A stretch of DNA of 64,000 nucleotides, from positions 248,001 to 312,000 of the forward strand of contig NZ_JACSPX010000001.1 in assembly GCF_014836945.1 (NCBI RefSeq). Reading direction: 5' to 3'. Made by a program: the position numbers and the translations under genes. Under the pieces are notes generated by a model. It was given only the letters and a program-made list of their open reading frames with translations. It was not told the origin of the DNA and made no database searches. The stretch's first letter is position 1, and each line of letters starts with the position of its first letter. This DNA comes from Microbacterium commune. GTDB lineage: Bacteria > Actinomycetota > Actinomycetes > Actinomycetales > Microbacteriaceae. This document shows, in pieces, positions 35,682 to 46,044 of this stretch.

Positions 35682-37400
35682 TCAGTAGCCCGCTCTGGTG
35701 CCGAGCACCCGCACGTCTGAGATGGCCTCCTGCCAGAACGAGCCGCGCTGCGCGTACACCGACTGGTCGGTCGACAGCACGCGCACCCCCGTGACCGTCT
35801 TCGCGCCCGCCAGGGCTGTCGCCCCAGCCGGCGCCGACGACACGGCCGAGGGCCCGCCGATCATGTGCGTGGTCAGCGTCGGGTCGGGGGTGGCGCTGAG
35901 CACCGCCACCGCGTCGGCGCCGACCCACGACAGCCCCTGCACCGCGCCCGAGAGCTGCGCCACCTCGTAGTAGGGCGTGCCGAGGCTGATCGGACGCTGC
36001 TCCTCATCGCGGATCACCGATGCGACGACCAGCCGGCGCTCACCGCCGGAGGTGACGACCGCCGCGACCCGCGCGCCGTCTGCCGAGACGCGCAGCTGGC
36101 TGATGGCGTCCGCCGACGGCCAGGCATCGGACACCGTCGACGGATCCGCCTGCGCGGTCGAGACCTGCACCGCGGCAGGGTTCGATGCCGGCGCCGTCCA
36201 GATCAGGCCGAACGGATCCAGCGACGGCGCGACCAGCCCGCCGCGACCGTCGACCTGGTTCGTGTGACCCTCGCTGACCGCGAACACGCGCCCGTCGCGC
36301 AGCTGCACCGCGGCGAGCTGCGCGTCGGCCGAGACGTCGACGGCGGCGATCGGGTCGGCGATCTTCGCGATCTGCGCCGTGAGGCCGCTGACCGGGGCGA
36401 TCTCGCCGCCGGAGGTGGCGATGCCGAACATCTCGTCGCCGAGCACCAGCACGCCGGGGTCGATGATCGGGTCCTCGACGGTGATGCGGCCCGCGTCGAG
36501 CGGCACTCCGTCGACCAGCAGACGCACCTCGGTCACCCCTGACCCCTCGAGACTCGCCTCGAGCTGGGTGCGCATCCGGGCCAGGTCGGTGGGCGACGCG
36601 GAGAGCGCGGCGCGGTTCAGCGGCACCGAGGCCACCTGGGACGTGTCGACCGTGACCGCGTCGCCGACCATCTCGACGTCGGACGAGAACGGCCGCACAG
36701 CCGGGGCGAGCCATTCGCTCGGCTTGCCGGAGATCAGCGCTCGCACCACTGTCGTCGCCATGGCCGCCCGTCGCGGGAACCAGCGCACGTCGGGCACGAG
36801 GTGGCTCCAGGTGGGGTCGAAGTACTGCAGCGAGAACTTTTCGTACACCTGCCCGAACGTGTCGATGTCGAGGGTGATGCCGTCGAGGGCCTCGGAGATC
36901 CGCCACTCGCCGCCCTCCTCCCGCACGAGCCGGTAGGTGGCGGTCGCCGTGCCGGTGTCGGCGGTGTAGGCGCCGGTGCCGTCGACGCTCGCGACCTGCG
37001 CGAGTGAGACGCTGACCTCCGCCGACGTCGCATCCTCGTCATCCGGCTCGACCGTCGAGTCGTAGTCGCGGTTCTCGACCGACCTGTCGATCGTGACGCC
37101 GGCGTCGGGCTTCCAGGCGCTCTGGAAGTCGTCGGTGAGGAACTTCCGCGCGATGCCCCACGAATCCGCCGGTGACATGGATGCGTCGAGGAAGCCCTCG
37201 ACGATGCGTGCCGGCCCCGCCCCCGGCTCCGGCCCCTCGGCGATGAACGAGAACGGAGGCTCCTCGATCTCCTCCCCCACAGCGAGTCCGGCGTTGGGCG
37301 GGCCCGTCGTGGGCAGACCGGTGCAGCCGGCCAGCAGGAGGGCGGTGGCAAGGGCGGTGGCGATCGCCGACAGGAGACGGATGCCGGTGCGCGAGCTCAT
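35682..37400 (-). CDS. lpqB: Lipoprotein LpqB (GerMN and beta-propeller domains)
   Basis: A 572-residue lipoprotein. The signal peptide ends in the lipobox LLLAGC (Cys about 26). A GerMN domain (~185-330) and a beta-propeller C-terminal half follow. LpqB binds the extracytoplasmic part of MtrB and tunes MtrA phosphorylation and the cell-envelope response. The ATG overlaps the mtrB stop by ATGA (37397-37400), so lpqB is translationally tied to mtrB. The length is normal. Confidence 0.93.
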   Translation of the reverse strand: MSSRTGIRLLSAIATALATALLLAGCTGLPTTGPPNAGLAVGEEIEEPPFSFIAEGPEPGAGPARIVEGFLDASMSPADSWGIARKFLTDDFQSAWKPDAGVTIDRSVENRDYDSTVEPDDEDATSAEVSVSLAQVASVDGTGAYTADTGTATATYRLVREEGGEWRISEALDGITLDIDTFGQVYEKFSLQYFDPTWSHLVPDVRWFPRRAAMATTVVRALISGKPSEWLAPAVRPFSSDVEMVGDAVTVDTSQVASVPLNRAALSASPTDLARMRTQLEASLEGSGVTEVRLLVDGVPLDAGRITVEDPIIDPGVLVLGDEMFGIATSGGEIAPVSGLTAQIAKIADPIAAVDVSADAQLAAVQLRDGRVFAVSEGHTNQVDGRGGLVAPSLDPFGLIWTAPASNPAAVQVSTAQADPSTVSDAWPSADAISQLRVSADGARVAAVVTSGGERRLVVASVIRDEEQRPISLGTPYYEVAQLSGAVQGLSWVGADAVAVLSATPDPTLTTHMIGGPSAVSSAPAGATALAGAKTVTGVRVLSTDQSVYAQRGSFWQEAISDVRVLGTRAGY

Positions 37401-39151
37401 GATGACTGCCGTCCCTTCTCCGCCGGGTCGCCGGCATCGCGGCGCCGATCGTCTCCGGCATCCGCTCCCCGGCTGCTGCCGTCAGGGATGTCCCGCACAC
37501 CGCGCAGCGTGATCGGCTCGGTGACGTCGACGAGGTCGACGACGACCTCCGTCGGCTCCAGCGGCACCGGCCCGCGGCCGACCTCGACGTCCGGGCCTCG
37601 GGGAATCGTCAGCACGAAGTTCGTGCCCGCCCCGAGCTCCGACCACACCTCCAGCGTGCCGCGGTGCAGTCTGGCGTCGCCGAGCGCGATCGACAGTCCC
37701 AGCCCCGTCCCGCCGATCGTGCGCTTGCGCGACGGATCGGCCCGCCAGAACCTGTCGAACACGTGCTCGGCGTCCTCCGGGCGCATCCCGAGTCCGAAAT
37801 CCCGCACGCCGATCGCCACGGCGCGCTGGTCGCTGTCGACGGTGATCACGATGGGCTCGCCTTCGCCGTGCTCGATCGCGTTGCCGATGAGGTTGCGCAG
37901 CACCCGGCGCACGCGGCGCGGATCCATGTCGACCGGCGAATAGCCGCCAGGCGCCACCAGCCGCAGCTCAGTCCCGTGTGTCGCGGCGAGCGGCCGCATC
38001 TCATCGACCATCTCCTCCGCGAGCTGGGCGAGACTGGTTGCTTCGACCTCGAGCTGCACGGATCCGGCGTCGTACCGGCTGATCTCGAGCAGGTCAGCCA
38101 GCAGCGTCTCGAAGCGCTGCACCTGCGTGTGCAGCAGCTCTGCGGTGCGCGCGGTGACCGGGTCGAACTCGTCTCTGGTGTCGTTGATCATCTCGGCGGC
38201 CAGGCGGATCGTCGTCAGCGGCGTGCGCAGCTCGTGCGAGACGTCCGATACGAAGCGCTGCTGCACGAGCGAGAGCTCGGCGAGCTCCTTGATCTGACTC
38301 TGGATGCTGTCGGCCATGGCGTTGAACGAGCGTCCGAGGCTGGCGAGCTCGTCCTCGCCGTACACCGGCAGGCGCACCTCGAGGTCGCCCGCGGCGAGAC
38401 GCTCACTGGTCTCGGCCGCCTCGATGATCGGCGCGGACACCGAGCGCAGCACCAGCCACAGGATGCCGGTGATGAGCGCGACGAGCGTGATCCCGGCGAA
38501 CCAGAGCGTGCGCTGCACGAAGAGCAGGGTCTCGTCGGCGTCGACCAGGTCGTAGGCGATGTAGACCTCGTAGGTGCCGACCCCGCGGAACTCGAGCAGC
38601 TGGCCGACGACGATCCCCGCGGCAACGGTGCCGTCAGGCTGCGGCAGGGCGATCGACTGCCACGCCTGGCGCGTCGTCACCTGCTGCACCCGCGTGCGCA
38701 GCTCGTCGCTCAGCGCCATCTGCCCCGATGAGTACTCCAGACTGCGGAAGCCGGTCGGCGTGTAGCCGTCGCCCTGGGCCGAGGAGATGAAGCCCACGAT
38801 GCGGCTCGACGAGGCCGTGCGGCCCAGCACACGCTGCGCCTCGCCCCACACCGCGGCGATGGTGGCGCGGTCGTCGCCGGTCTGCCCCGAGTCGAGCTGC
38901 TTCTGCGCGGCGGACACCGCTGCTCTGGCGTTGTGCAGCGCCTCGTCCTTGCGCGACTCGAAGAGGTCGCCGCGGATCACCAGAGCGATCACCACGCAGA
39001 TGATGAAGATCGCGAGCGACGTGAGCAGCAGCGTGGTCGCCGTCGCACGGAAGCGCATCGAGGTGCGCCACAGCGCCGACACGACCTCCGGCCACCGGCG
39101 AGGCCCGCCCCAGAGCGCGGCGGTGACGCGCGTCGGAGGGTTCACGGCCAC
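37397..39151 (-). CDS. mtrB: Sensor histidine kinase MtrB
   Basis: A 584-residue membrane kinase. TM1 lies at ~38-60 (TATTLLLTSLAIFIICVVIA), an extracytoplasmic sensor at ~60-215 and TM2 at ~218-238. Then come HAMP, HisKA with SDVSHELRTPLTTIRLA (phospho-His about 306) and HATPase with NLIGNAIEHGEG, RDFGLGMRPEDAEH and GGTGLGLSIA. The long acidic tail after the ATPase is variable. The start is uncertain: GTG at 39151, GTG at 39145 or ATG at 39058 all precede TM1. It follows mtrA by 8 nt and phosphorylates MtrA to coordinate cell division and wall enzymes. Confidence 0.93.
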   Translation of the reverse strand: MAVNPPTRVTAALWGGPRRWPEVVSALWRTSMRFRATATTLLLTSLAIFIICVVIALVIRGDLFESRKDEALHNARAAVSAAQKQLDSGQTGDDRATIAAVWGEAQRVLGRTASSSRIVGFISSAQGDGYTPTGFRSLEYSSGQMALSDELRTRVQQVTTRQAWQSIALPQPDGTVAAGIVVGQLLEFRGVGTYEVYIAYDLVDADETLLFVQRTLWFAGITLVALITGILWLVLRSVSAPIIEAAETSERLAAGDLEVRLPVYGEDELASLGRSFNAMADSIQSQIKELAELSLVQQRFVSDVSHELRTPLTTIRLAAEMINDTRDEFDPVTARTAELLHTQVQRFETLLADLLEISRYDAGSVQLEVEATSLAQLAEEMVDEMRPLAATHGTELRLVAPGGYSPVDMDPRRVRRVLRNLIGNAIEHGEGEPIVITVDSDQRAVAIGVRDFGLGMRPEDAEHVFDRFWRADPSRKRTIGGTGLGLSIALGDARLHRGTLEVWSELGAGTNFVLTIPRGPDVEVGRGPVPLEPTEVVVDLVDVTEPITLRGVRDIPDGSSRGADAGDDRRRDAGDPAEKGRQSS

Positions 39152-39159
39152 GATCGGAC

Positions 39160-39840
39160 CTAGCCGACGCTGCCGGCGCGGTAGCCCACGCCGCGAACCG
39201 TCGTGACGATGCGGGGGTTGTCGGGGTCGAGCTCGACCTTCGCACGCAGCCGCTGCACGTGCACGTTCACGAGGCGCGTGTCGGCCTTGTAGTGGTAGCC
39301 CCACACCTGCTCGAGCAGCATCTCGCGGGAGAAGACCTGCTGCGGCTTGGATGCCAGGGCGACCAGAAGCTGGAACTCGAGCGGCGTCAGCGCGATGGGT
39401 GCCGTTCCCCGGCGCACCTCGTGCGCGTCGACGTCGATCGTCAGGTCGCCGACCCGCAGAACCTCGGTCTCGGTCTGGGGCGCGGGCCGCAGCCGGGTGC
39501 GGATGCGCGCCACCAGCTCCTTCGGGTTGAACGGCTTGACGATGTAGTCGTCGGCGCCGACCTCGAGACCGCGCACGACGTCCGCCGTGTCGCTGCGGGC
39601 GGTGAGCATGATGACGGGCACACCGGACTCGGCACGGATGCGGGTGCAGATCTCGATGCCGTCCATCCCCGGCAGCATCAGGTCCAGGAGCACGAGGTCG
39701 GGACGGCTCGAGCGCCACTCGTCGACCGCCTGCGCGCCGTCGGCGCAGAACAGCGCCTCGAAGCCCTCGGTGCGCAGCACGATGCCGATCATCTCGGCGA
39801 GCGCCGTGTCGTCGTCGACCACGAGGATACGAGAGGTCAT
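39160..39840 (-). CDS. mtrA: Response regulator MtrA
   Basis: A 226-residue OmpR-type regulator. The receiver domain has D9-D11 acidic pocket, phospho-acceptor D53 (LVLLDLMLPGMDG) and the MLTARSD and DDYIVKPF motifs. The C-terminal winged helix has LTPLEFQLLVALASKPQ and VNVHVQRLRAKVE. MtrA controls cell-wall hydrolases and replication genes in Actinobacteria. It heads the mtrA-mtrB-lpqB operon. A TAGGCT box lies 67 nt upstream. Confidence 0.97.
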   Translation of the reverse strand: MTSRILVVDDDTALAEMIGIVLRTEGFEALFCADGAQAVDEWRSSRPDLVLLDLMLPGMDGIEICTRIRAESGVPVIMLTARSDTADVVRGLEVGADDYIVKPFNPKELVARIRTRLRPAPQTETEVLRVGDLTIDVDAHEVRRGTAPIALTPLEFQLLVALASKPQQVFSREMLLEQVWGYHYKADTRLVNVHVQRLRAKVELDPDNPRIVTTVRGVGYRAGSVG

Positions 39841-39906
39841 GTTCCGCTCAGCCTCAGCTTTCTTCCCTGTGCGGCACCGGCAGCGCCCTGTGAGGCGACT
39901 CGGATC

Positions 39907-39912
39907 AGCCTA
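39907..39912 (-). promoter_or_regulatory. Candidate -10 box TAGGCT of the mtrA operon
   Basis: TAGGCT on the minus strand, which would give an mtrA 5' UTR of about 60 nt. It overlaps the region ahead of the divergent membrane-protein gene. Confidence 0.4.
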
Positions 39913-39999
39913 CTTGAGAATGCTTCGCCCGCGCGGAGGCGGGCGCACGTGCCCACCGGGCGGTGTGCCACGATGGGAGGGCGCAGGGAGGGAGTGCGA

Positions 40000-41403
40000 A
40001 TGAGCGGTCAGGTCTGGACCCCCGCACCGAAGAAGAGTGCGATCCCGTTGCATCCGATGACGTTCGGGATGATCCTGGGGCGGTCGTTCAGCGCCCTGCG
40101 GCACAACCCCAAGGTGCTGTTCGGATTCGCCGTGGCCGTGCAGTTCGGCATCACCGCGATCGCCGTCGTGGTGATCGTGCTCGTCGCCGGCTTCTCGGCG
40201 GCGCGGATCGCGAGCGTGCCGGCCGGCTCGCCGGACCAGGGTCCGATCATCGCCGGCACCGTCGCGCTGGGCATCGTGGTGGGCGTCGTGCTGACGCTGG
40301 CGAGTGTCGCCTTCACCTCGATCGTGCAGGGTCTCGTCGCCGCCGATGTGTCCTTCGCCGCGCTCGGCCGGAAGGCCCCGCTGCGCTCCCTGTGGTCGCG
40401 CGTGCGCCCGGCGTTCTGGCGTCTGTTCGGCTACGCCCTGCTGCAGGGTCTCGCCGTGCTGCTCTGGATGCTCGCCGTCGGCGGCGCCGCCGTCGCGATC
40501 ATGGCCGGCAGCGACTTCTCGAACAGCTCGATCGGTCTCGCGGTCGGGCTCATCGTGCTGCTCGTGCTCGCCAGCATCCCGCTCGTCGTGTGGCTGAGCA
40601 CGAAGCTGCTGGTGGTGCCCGCTGCGCTGGTGCTCGAGAAGGCGACGCTCGGCGCGGCGCTCGTGCGCTCCTGGCGGCTCATCCGGGGCCGGTTCTGGCC
40701 CGCGCTCGGAGTGATGTTCCTGATCAGCGCGATCATGGGGCTGGCCGCGCAGGTGGTGAGCGTGCCGGGGTCGATCATCTCGGGCGTGCTCGGAGGCGTG
40801 ATGGCGCCGTCCGGGTCGCCGGATGAGAGCGAGGTGATCGGCTTCCTGGCGCTGACGATCCTCCCGCAGATCCTCGTCCTCGCCGTGCAGGCGATCACGC
40901 TCGTCGTGCAGGGCACCGGCGCGACTCTCATCTACCTCGACAGCCGCATGCGGTACGAGGGTCTCGACCAGACGCTCATCGCCTTCGTCGAGCGCAGCGC
41001 GCACGGTGCGCCCGACACCGAGCTCGGCGACCCGTACGCGGTCGATCCGGCACGCGCGGTGTCGAAGACTCCCCCGCCCAGGCGGCCGGTCGCCGGATAC
41101 GCGGGGCAGCCGTACCCACCGCAGGCCTACCCCGGACAGCCTTACCCACCGCAGGCATACCCCGGACAGCCGTACGCCGGTCAGTCGTACCCTGCGCAGG
41201 CATATCCCGGGCAGCCCTATCAGGCACCGCCGCAGGCGTATCCGGCACCGCCGCAGGCCCCTCAGGCGCTGCCGCCCTACGCCGCTCAGCCGCAGCCGAC
41301 GTCGCCCTCCGCCGCGGCGGGGGCAGCCGCACCGCCCGCGGCGGCCGCCCCGACCGCCGCACCGCCCTCGGATGACTGGGCAGCGCCGGGCGGAGCCGGA
41401 TGA
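40000..41403 (+). CDS. Multi-pass membrane protein with Pro/Gln/Tyr-rich repeat tail
   Basis: A 467-residue protein resembling the glycerophosphoryl-diester-phosphodiesterase membrane-domain family; no phosphodiesterase catalytic domain is present. About six membrane helices fill ~40-320 (for example VLFGFAVAVQFGITAIAVVVI). A cytosolic or outer tail follows, with PGQPYPPQAY-type repeats and an Ala/Pro stretch. GGGAGGG precedes the ATG. It is first in a five-gene coupled operon ending with MoxR and DUF58, which in Actinobacteria handles membrane or envelope assembly. Function is not established. Confidence 0.8.
   Translation: MSGQVWTPAPKKSAIPLHPMTFGMILGRSFSALRHNPKVLFGFAVAVQFGITAIAVVVIVLVAGFSAARIASVPAGSPDQGPIIAGTVALGIVVGVVLTLASVAFTSIVQGLVAADVSFAALGRKAPLRSLWSRVRPAFWRLFGYALLQGLAVLLWMLAVGGAAVAIMAGSDFSNSSIGLAVGLIVLLVLASIPLVVWLSTKLLVVPAALVLEKATLGAALVRSWRLIRGRFWPALGVMFLISAIMGLAAQVVSVPGSIISGVLGGVMAPSGSPDESEVIGFLALTILPQILVLAVQAITLVVQGTGATLIYLDSRMRYEGLDQTLIAFVERSAHGAPDTELGDPYAVDPARAVSKTPPPRRPVAGYAGQPYPPQAYPGQPYPPQAYPGQPYAGQSYPAQAYPGQPYQAPPQAYPAPPQAPQALPPYAAQPQPTSPSAAAGAAAPPAAAAPTAAPPSDDWAAPGGAG
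41104..41265 (+). repeat. In-frame tandem repeat coding for YPGQPYPPQA-like units
   Basis: Imperfect 30-nt units of the form CAGCCnTACCCACCGCAGGC repeat about four to five times inside the membrane-protein gene. The low-complexity tail could vary in length between strains. Confidence 0.75.
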
Positions 41404-42062
41404 TCGCACTGCTCACCGCCGCAGACGTGTTCGTCCCCGACGGTGACGAGGCGCGCCGGCGTGCGCAGGAGGAGCTGTCGAAGGCGGAGTACCAGGCGGC
41501 GAAGCCCAACTGGTTCGACCAGCTCGCCGCCGACGTGGCCGAGTGGTTCTTCGGCCTGTTCGCCGGCGACGGCACAGGCGCCGTCGCACCCCTGGCGCTC
41601 ACGCTGATCACGATCGTCGTGGTCGCCGCGGTGGTCGTCGCCCTCCTCGTGTGGGGTCGACCCCGCGCGTCACGGACGGCGCGCGGCGGCTCGGATCTGC
41701 TCGGGGAGAAGAACGATCGCTCCGCCACCCAGCTGCGCGCCGATGCCGAGCGCCGAGCGCGCGACGGCGACTGGAACGGCGCCGTGGTGCTGCGCTTCCG
41801 GGCGCTCGCCAGGGGGCTGCTCGAGCGAGATCTGATCGATCCGGCTCCCGGCGCCACAGCACAGGGCATCGCGCGCGAGGCGGCGCCCGCTCTCCCCCAG
41901 CTCACCGAGTCGCTGCATGAGGCCGCCACCCTCTTCGATCGGGTGCGCTACCTGGGCACGACTGCGAGCGAGACCGACTACCGCGAGCTCGCCGCAGCCG
42001 ACGAGCGCATCCAGGCGACCGCCCCGCGGCTCGGCGCCGACACGCAGGCGGTGCGCGCATGA
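41400..42062 (+). CDS. DUF4129-domain membrane protein
   Basis: A 220-residue protein. An N-terminal extracytoplasmic helix region (ARRRAQEELSKAEYQAAKPNW) is followed by one membrane helix at ~62-85 (LALTLITIVVVAAVVVALLVW) and a cytosolic DUF4129 domain with AERRARDGDWNGAVVLRFRA and TAQGIAREAAPALPQ. DUF4129 often goes with transglutaminase or DUF4350/MoxR systems. It overlaps both neighbours by ATGA (41400-41403, 42059-42062). Function is unknown. Confidence 0.85.
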   Translation: MIALLTAADVFVPDGDEARRRAQEELSKAEYQAAKPNWFDQLAADVAEWFFGLFAGDGTGAVAPLALTLITIVVVAAVVVALLVWGRPRASRTARGGSDLLGEKNDRSATQLRADAERRARDGDWNGAVVLRFRALARGLLERDLIDPAPGATAQGIAREAAPALPQLTESLHEAATLFDRVRYLGTTASETDYRELAAADERIQATAPRLGADTQAVRA

Positions 42063-43260
42063 GCCCCGCAGTCTCGGCACCCGGCGTCCCCGACAGCACC
42101 GCCGCTCCGCGACCCCAGGGCCGCCGCGGCAACGTGCGGGGATGGGTGCTCGTCGTCGCCCTGCTGATCGGCATCGCACTGCTCTCGCTGCGCCTGGTCA
42201 CCACGGCACCCTCGCTCGAGGGCGTCCTCAACCCGGAGTCGCCGGCGCCCGGCGGTGCGAAGGCCGTGGCCGAACTGGTGCGACAGCAGGGCACCGAGGT
42301 CGAGGTGGTGCGCAGCCGCACCGCTGCCGGCGCCGCGCTCGATCCCGGCAGCACGCTGGTGCTGACCGACCCGGTGGCGCTCACCGACGACGCGGTGCTC
42401 GATCTGCTCGACGAGGCCGACCGCGTCGTGCTGCTCAGCACGAGCGCCCGCATGCTCGAGCTCCTCGATCTCGGCACCGGAGCAGCCAGCACCGGTGCCG
42501 GCGGCCTCGATGCGGTCGAGGCGAGCTGCGATCGACCCGAGTTCGCCGAGACGGGCGGTGTCCAGGCCGAGCGGATGTTCGAGCCGGCCGACGACGTCGA
42601 CGGCTGCTTCCGCGACGCGGACGGCGCAGCCGCCCTGCTCGTCGCCGAACGCGAGGGAGCACGGATCTCGTTCATCGAGGCGACCCGCATGCTCTCCAAC
42701 CGCCATCTCGCCGAAGACGGCAACGCCGCGCTCGGGCTCGCCCTGCTCGCACAGACCGATCACGTGGTCTGGTACGTCGGGTCGCTCGAGGACGGCGACC
42801 GTACGGCAGACACCCCCGCGACCCTCGGCGAGCTGACCCCCGCCTGGCTCACACCCGCCATCCTGCTGCTGCTCCTCGCCGGAATCGCCGCGATCTGGTG
42901 GCGCGGAGGACGATTCGGCCCCCTGGTCGCCGAGTCGCTGCCCGTGACGGTCCGGGCATCCGAGACCATGCACGGCCGCGCGCGCCTCACGGCGAAGGCG
43001 GCGGACGCTCCGCATGCCGCCGCCGCGATCCGAGCGGGCACGAGGGCCAGGCTTGCGACGCGTCTCGCCCTCAGCCCGCGGGCGACGGCCGAGGAGGTCG
43101 CGGATGCGGCATCCGACCGCCTCGGCGTGCCGCGCGGATCCCTGCACGACCTGCTCGGCGGCCCCGCGCCGGCCGACGATCGCGAGCTCGTCGAGCTCGC
43201 CAGACGACTCGCCGAACTCGAGACGGCGGTCTGGGCCGCCCAAACCGAAAGGAATCACCC

Positions 43261-43264
<4 letters not shown>
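42059..43264 (+). CDS. DUF4350-domain membrane protein
   Basis: A 401-residue protein with two membrane helices, at ~25-45 (WVLVVALLIGIALLSL) and ~262-282 (LTPAILLLLLAGIAAIWW). They flank an extracytoplasmic DUF4350 domain that resembles a GATase-like fold (PGGAKAVAELVRQQGTEVEV, LVLTDPVALTDDAV). The cytosolic C-terminal part is helical and basic. It is coupled to DUF4129 by ATGA and to moxR by GTGA. The set is thought to form one membrane machine with the MoxR ATPase; the substrate is unknown. Confidence 0.85.
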
Positions 43265-44244
<980 letters not shown>

Positions 44245-44245
44245 C

Positions 44246-45553
44246 ATGTTCGTCACCGCTCTTCTCGCCCCGCTGATCGCGCTGGGGGTCGTGCCGACGG
44301 CGCTGCTCGGCGCCGCCGGTGCGTCGCCGTGGGCGGTGTTCGGAGGCTGGCTGCTGCTGTGCGGGCTGCTCGTGACCATCGACGTCACGACGGCGGCGAG
44401 CCCGCGCTCGCTGATCGTCACCCGGTCGATCCCCGCACGCGCGCGGCTGGGCGAGCCGGTGCAAACCACCGTCGCCGTGCAGAACATCGGCTCCCGCGCG
44501 CTCCGCGGGCAGCTGCGCGACGCGTGGCAGCCCACGGCCGGCGCCCCTGAGGAGCGCGCGCAGCTCAGCATCCCCGCGGGTGAGCGGCGCCGGGTCGAGG
44601 TGCCGCTGCTGCCGCGTCGCAGAGGCGAGCTGGCTGCCGAGTTCGTCATGGTGCGCTCCCGCGGACCGCTGGGGCTCGCCGGGCGACAGGCCCGACACGA
44701 CGTGCGGGGGGCGCTGCGGGTGCTGCCGGCGTTCAGCTCGCGCAAGCACCTGCCTTCGCGTCTCGCGCGGCTGCGTGAGCTCGACGGGAACACGTCGATC
44801 CAGGTGCGAGGGCAGGGCACCGAGTTCGATTCACTGCGCGAGTACGTGCGCGGGGACGACATCCGCTCGATCGACTGGCGCGCGACCGCACGTGCCGGCA
44901 CCACCATGCTGCGCACCTGGCGCCCGGAGCGCGACCGTCAGGTCATCATCCTGATCGACACGGGCCGCACCGCCGCCGCCCGGGTCGGCGACAGCACTCG
45001 GCTGGACGCCTCGCTCGAGGCCGCCCTGCTGCTCTCGGCCCTGGCCGCCCGTGCGGGCGATCACATCAACCTGCTCATGTACGACCGGGTGGCCCGCGCG
45101 CGCGTCAGCGGAGTCGAAGGCGCGGCGCTGCTGCCCGCGCTGACCGATGCGATGGCCCCGGTGCACGCCCGCCTGGTCGACACCGACTGGGCAGGCGCGT
45201 TCGCCGCGATCCGCACGCTCACCACCCGACCGTCGCTGATCGTCGTCCTCACTGCGCAGGATGCGGCGGAGACCGCCCGAGGGTTCCTCGGCGCGTTCCC
45301 GATCGCGTCGCGCGCGACGACCGTGCTGGTCGGCTCGGTGACCGACGACGCCATCGGCGAGCTCGCCCGCCGCCGTGAGTCCAGGGCGGACGTCTACCTC
45401 GCCGCCGCGGCCGAGCAGACGATGGCGGATGCGCAGGTCGTCGCCGACGCGATCCGCCGCGCCGGCGGCGAGGCGATCGCCGCGGATCCGGAGCAGCTGC
45501 CGCCGCGCATCGCCGACCGATACCTCGAGCTGAAGGCCGCAGGACGCCTCTGA
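44246..45553 (+). CDS. DUF58-domain protein (MoxR partner)
   Basis: A 435-residue protein. Two hydrophobic N-terminal helices (~1-45) are followed by a beta-rich part and the DUF58 signature GTEFDSLREYVRGDDIRSIDWRATAR (shown by FDSLREYVRGDD and SIDWRATAR) at ~190-220. A VWA-like domain then has IILIDTGRTA in place of a MIDAS DxSxS. The missing second serine suggests metal binding may be lost. It ends the coupled operon. DUF58 proteins bind MoxR and are thought to present its substrates at the membrane. Confidence 0.88.
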   Translation: MFVTALLAPLIALGVVPTALLGAAGASPWAVFGGWLLLCGLLVTIDVTTAASPRSLIVTRSIPARARLGEPVQTTVAVQNIGSRALRGQLRDAWQPTAGAPEERAQLSIPAGERRRVEVPLLPRRRGELAAEFVMVRSRGPLGLAGRQARHDVRGALRVLPAFSSRKHLPSRLARLRELDGNTSIQVRGQGTEFDSLREYVRGDDIRSIDWRATARAGTTMLRTWRPERDRQVIILIDTGRTAAARVGDSTRLDASLEAALLLSALAARAGDHINLLMYDRVARARVSGVEGAALLPALTDAMAPVHARLVDTDWAGAFAAIRTLTTRPSLIVVLTAQDAAETARGFLGAFPIASRATTVLVGSVTDDAIGELARRRESRADVYLAAAAEQTMADAQVVADAIRRAGGEAIAADPEQLPPRIADRYLELKAAGRL

Positions 45554-45562
45554 CACGCTGAC

Positions 45563-45600
45563 GCGAATCATTCGCTTTTCTGAGTAATTCAGAATAAGGT
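45563..45600 (+). promoter_or_regulatory. Fur-family operator/promoter of the regulator-catalase operon
   Basis: Two inverted repeats: GCGAAT-C-ATTCGC (45563-45575) and TTCTGA-N5-TCAGAA (45578-45594). A TAAGGT -10 box follows at 45595-45600, 6 nt before the ATG. The second repeat fills the interval between the -10 box and a TTCGCT -35-like element at 45571-45576. Confidence 0.7.
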
Positions 45601-45606
45601 GGGGGC

Positions 45607-46044
45607 ATGGCCCTCTCCGACACCGCTGCGCAGCAGCGCCTGCGCGACGCCGGACTGCGCGTAACCGTGCAGCGGACCAGGGTGCTCGAGGCTCTCGCCG
45701 AAAGACCGCACGCCTCGGCGGACCTCGTCTTCACCGGCATCCGCGACACGCTTCCCGGCATCGCGCTGGCGACGGTCCACGGCATCCTGAACGATCTCAC
45801 CGACGCCGCCGTCGTGCAGCGCGTGAACCTGCCCGACGTCGGCAGCGCGCTGTACGAGCTGCGCAGCGACGACAACCACCACCACCTGCAGTGCGTCAGC
45901 TGCGGCCGCGTCGAAGACGTCGCCTGCGCGGTCGGCGCCGCCCCCTGCCTGCACCCCTCCCACGACCACGGCATGAGGATTCTCGAAGCCGCGGTCACGT
46001 ACCGAGCCCTCTGTCATGAATGCGAAAGGAACGGCAATGGCTGA
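45607..46044 (+). CDS. furA: Fur-family peroxide-type regulator (FurA/PerR/CatR-like)
   Basis: A 145-residue protein. The N-terminal winged helix is [20 protein letters not shown] with [20 protein letters not shown]. The dimer domain has [17 protein letters not shown], with a zinc-site CxxC; a second pair sits in the C-terminal CHEC. Members placed in front of catalase genes sense peroxide through metal-bound His oxidation. The leaderless-type start at 45607 follows TAAGGT. The gene overlaps the catalase start by 8 nt, so both share one message and one operator. Confidence 0.93.
   Translation: MALSDTAAQQRLRDAGLRVTVQRTRVLEALAERPHASADLVFTGIRDTLPGIALATVHGILNDLTDAAVVQRVNLPDVGSALYELRSDDNHHHLQCVSCGRVEDVACAVGAAPCLHPSHDHGMRILEAAVTYRALCHECERNGNG

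Noticed and set aside
37397..39718. 773-codon reading of mtrB extended through mtrA
   Set aside because: The first ~190 codons lie in mtrA in another frame; the real MtrB begins near 39151, as shown by the membrane helix and family length.
41104..41265. The 30-nt repeat as a mobile or CRISPR-like element
   Set aside because: It is in frame and codes for a Pro/Gln/Tyr tail; units differ by synonymous and small changes, as expected for a low-complexity protein segment.
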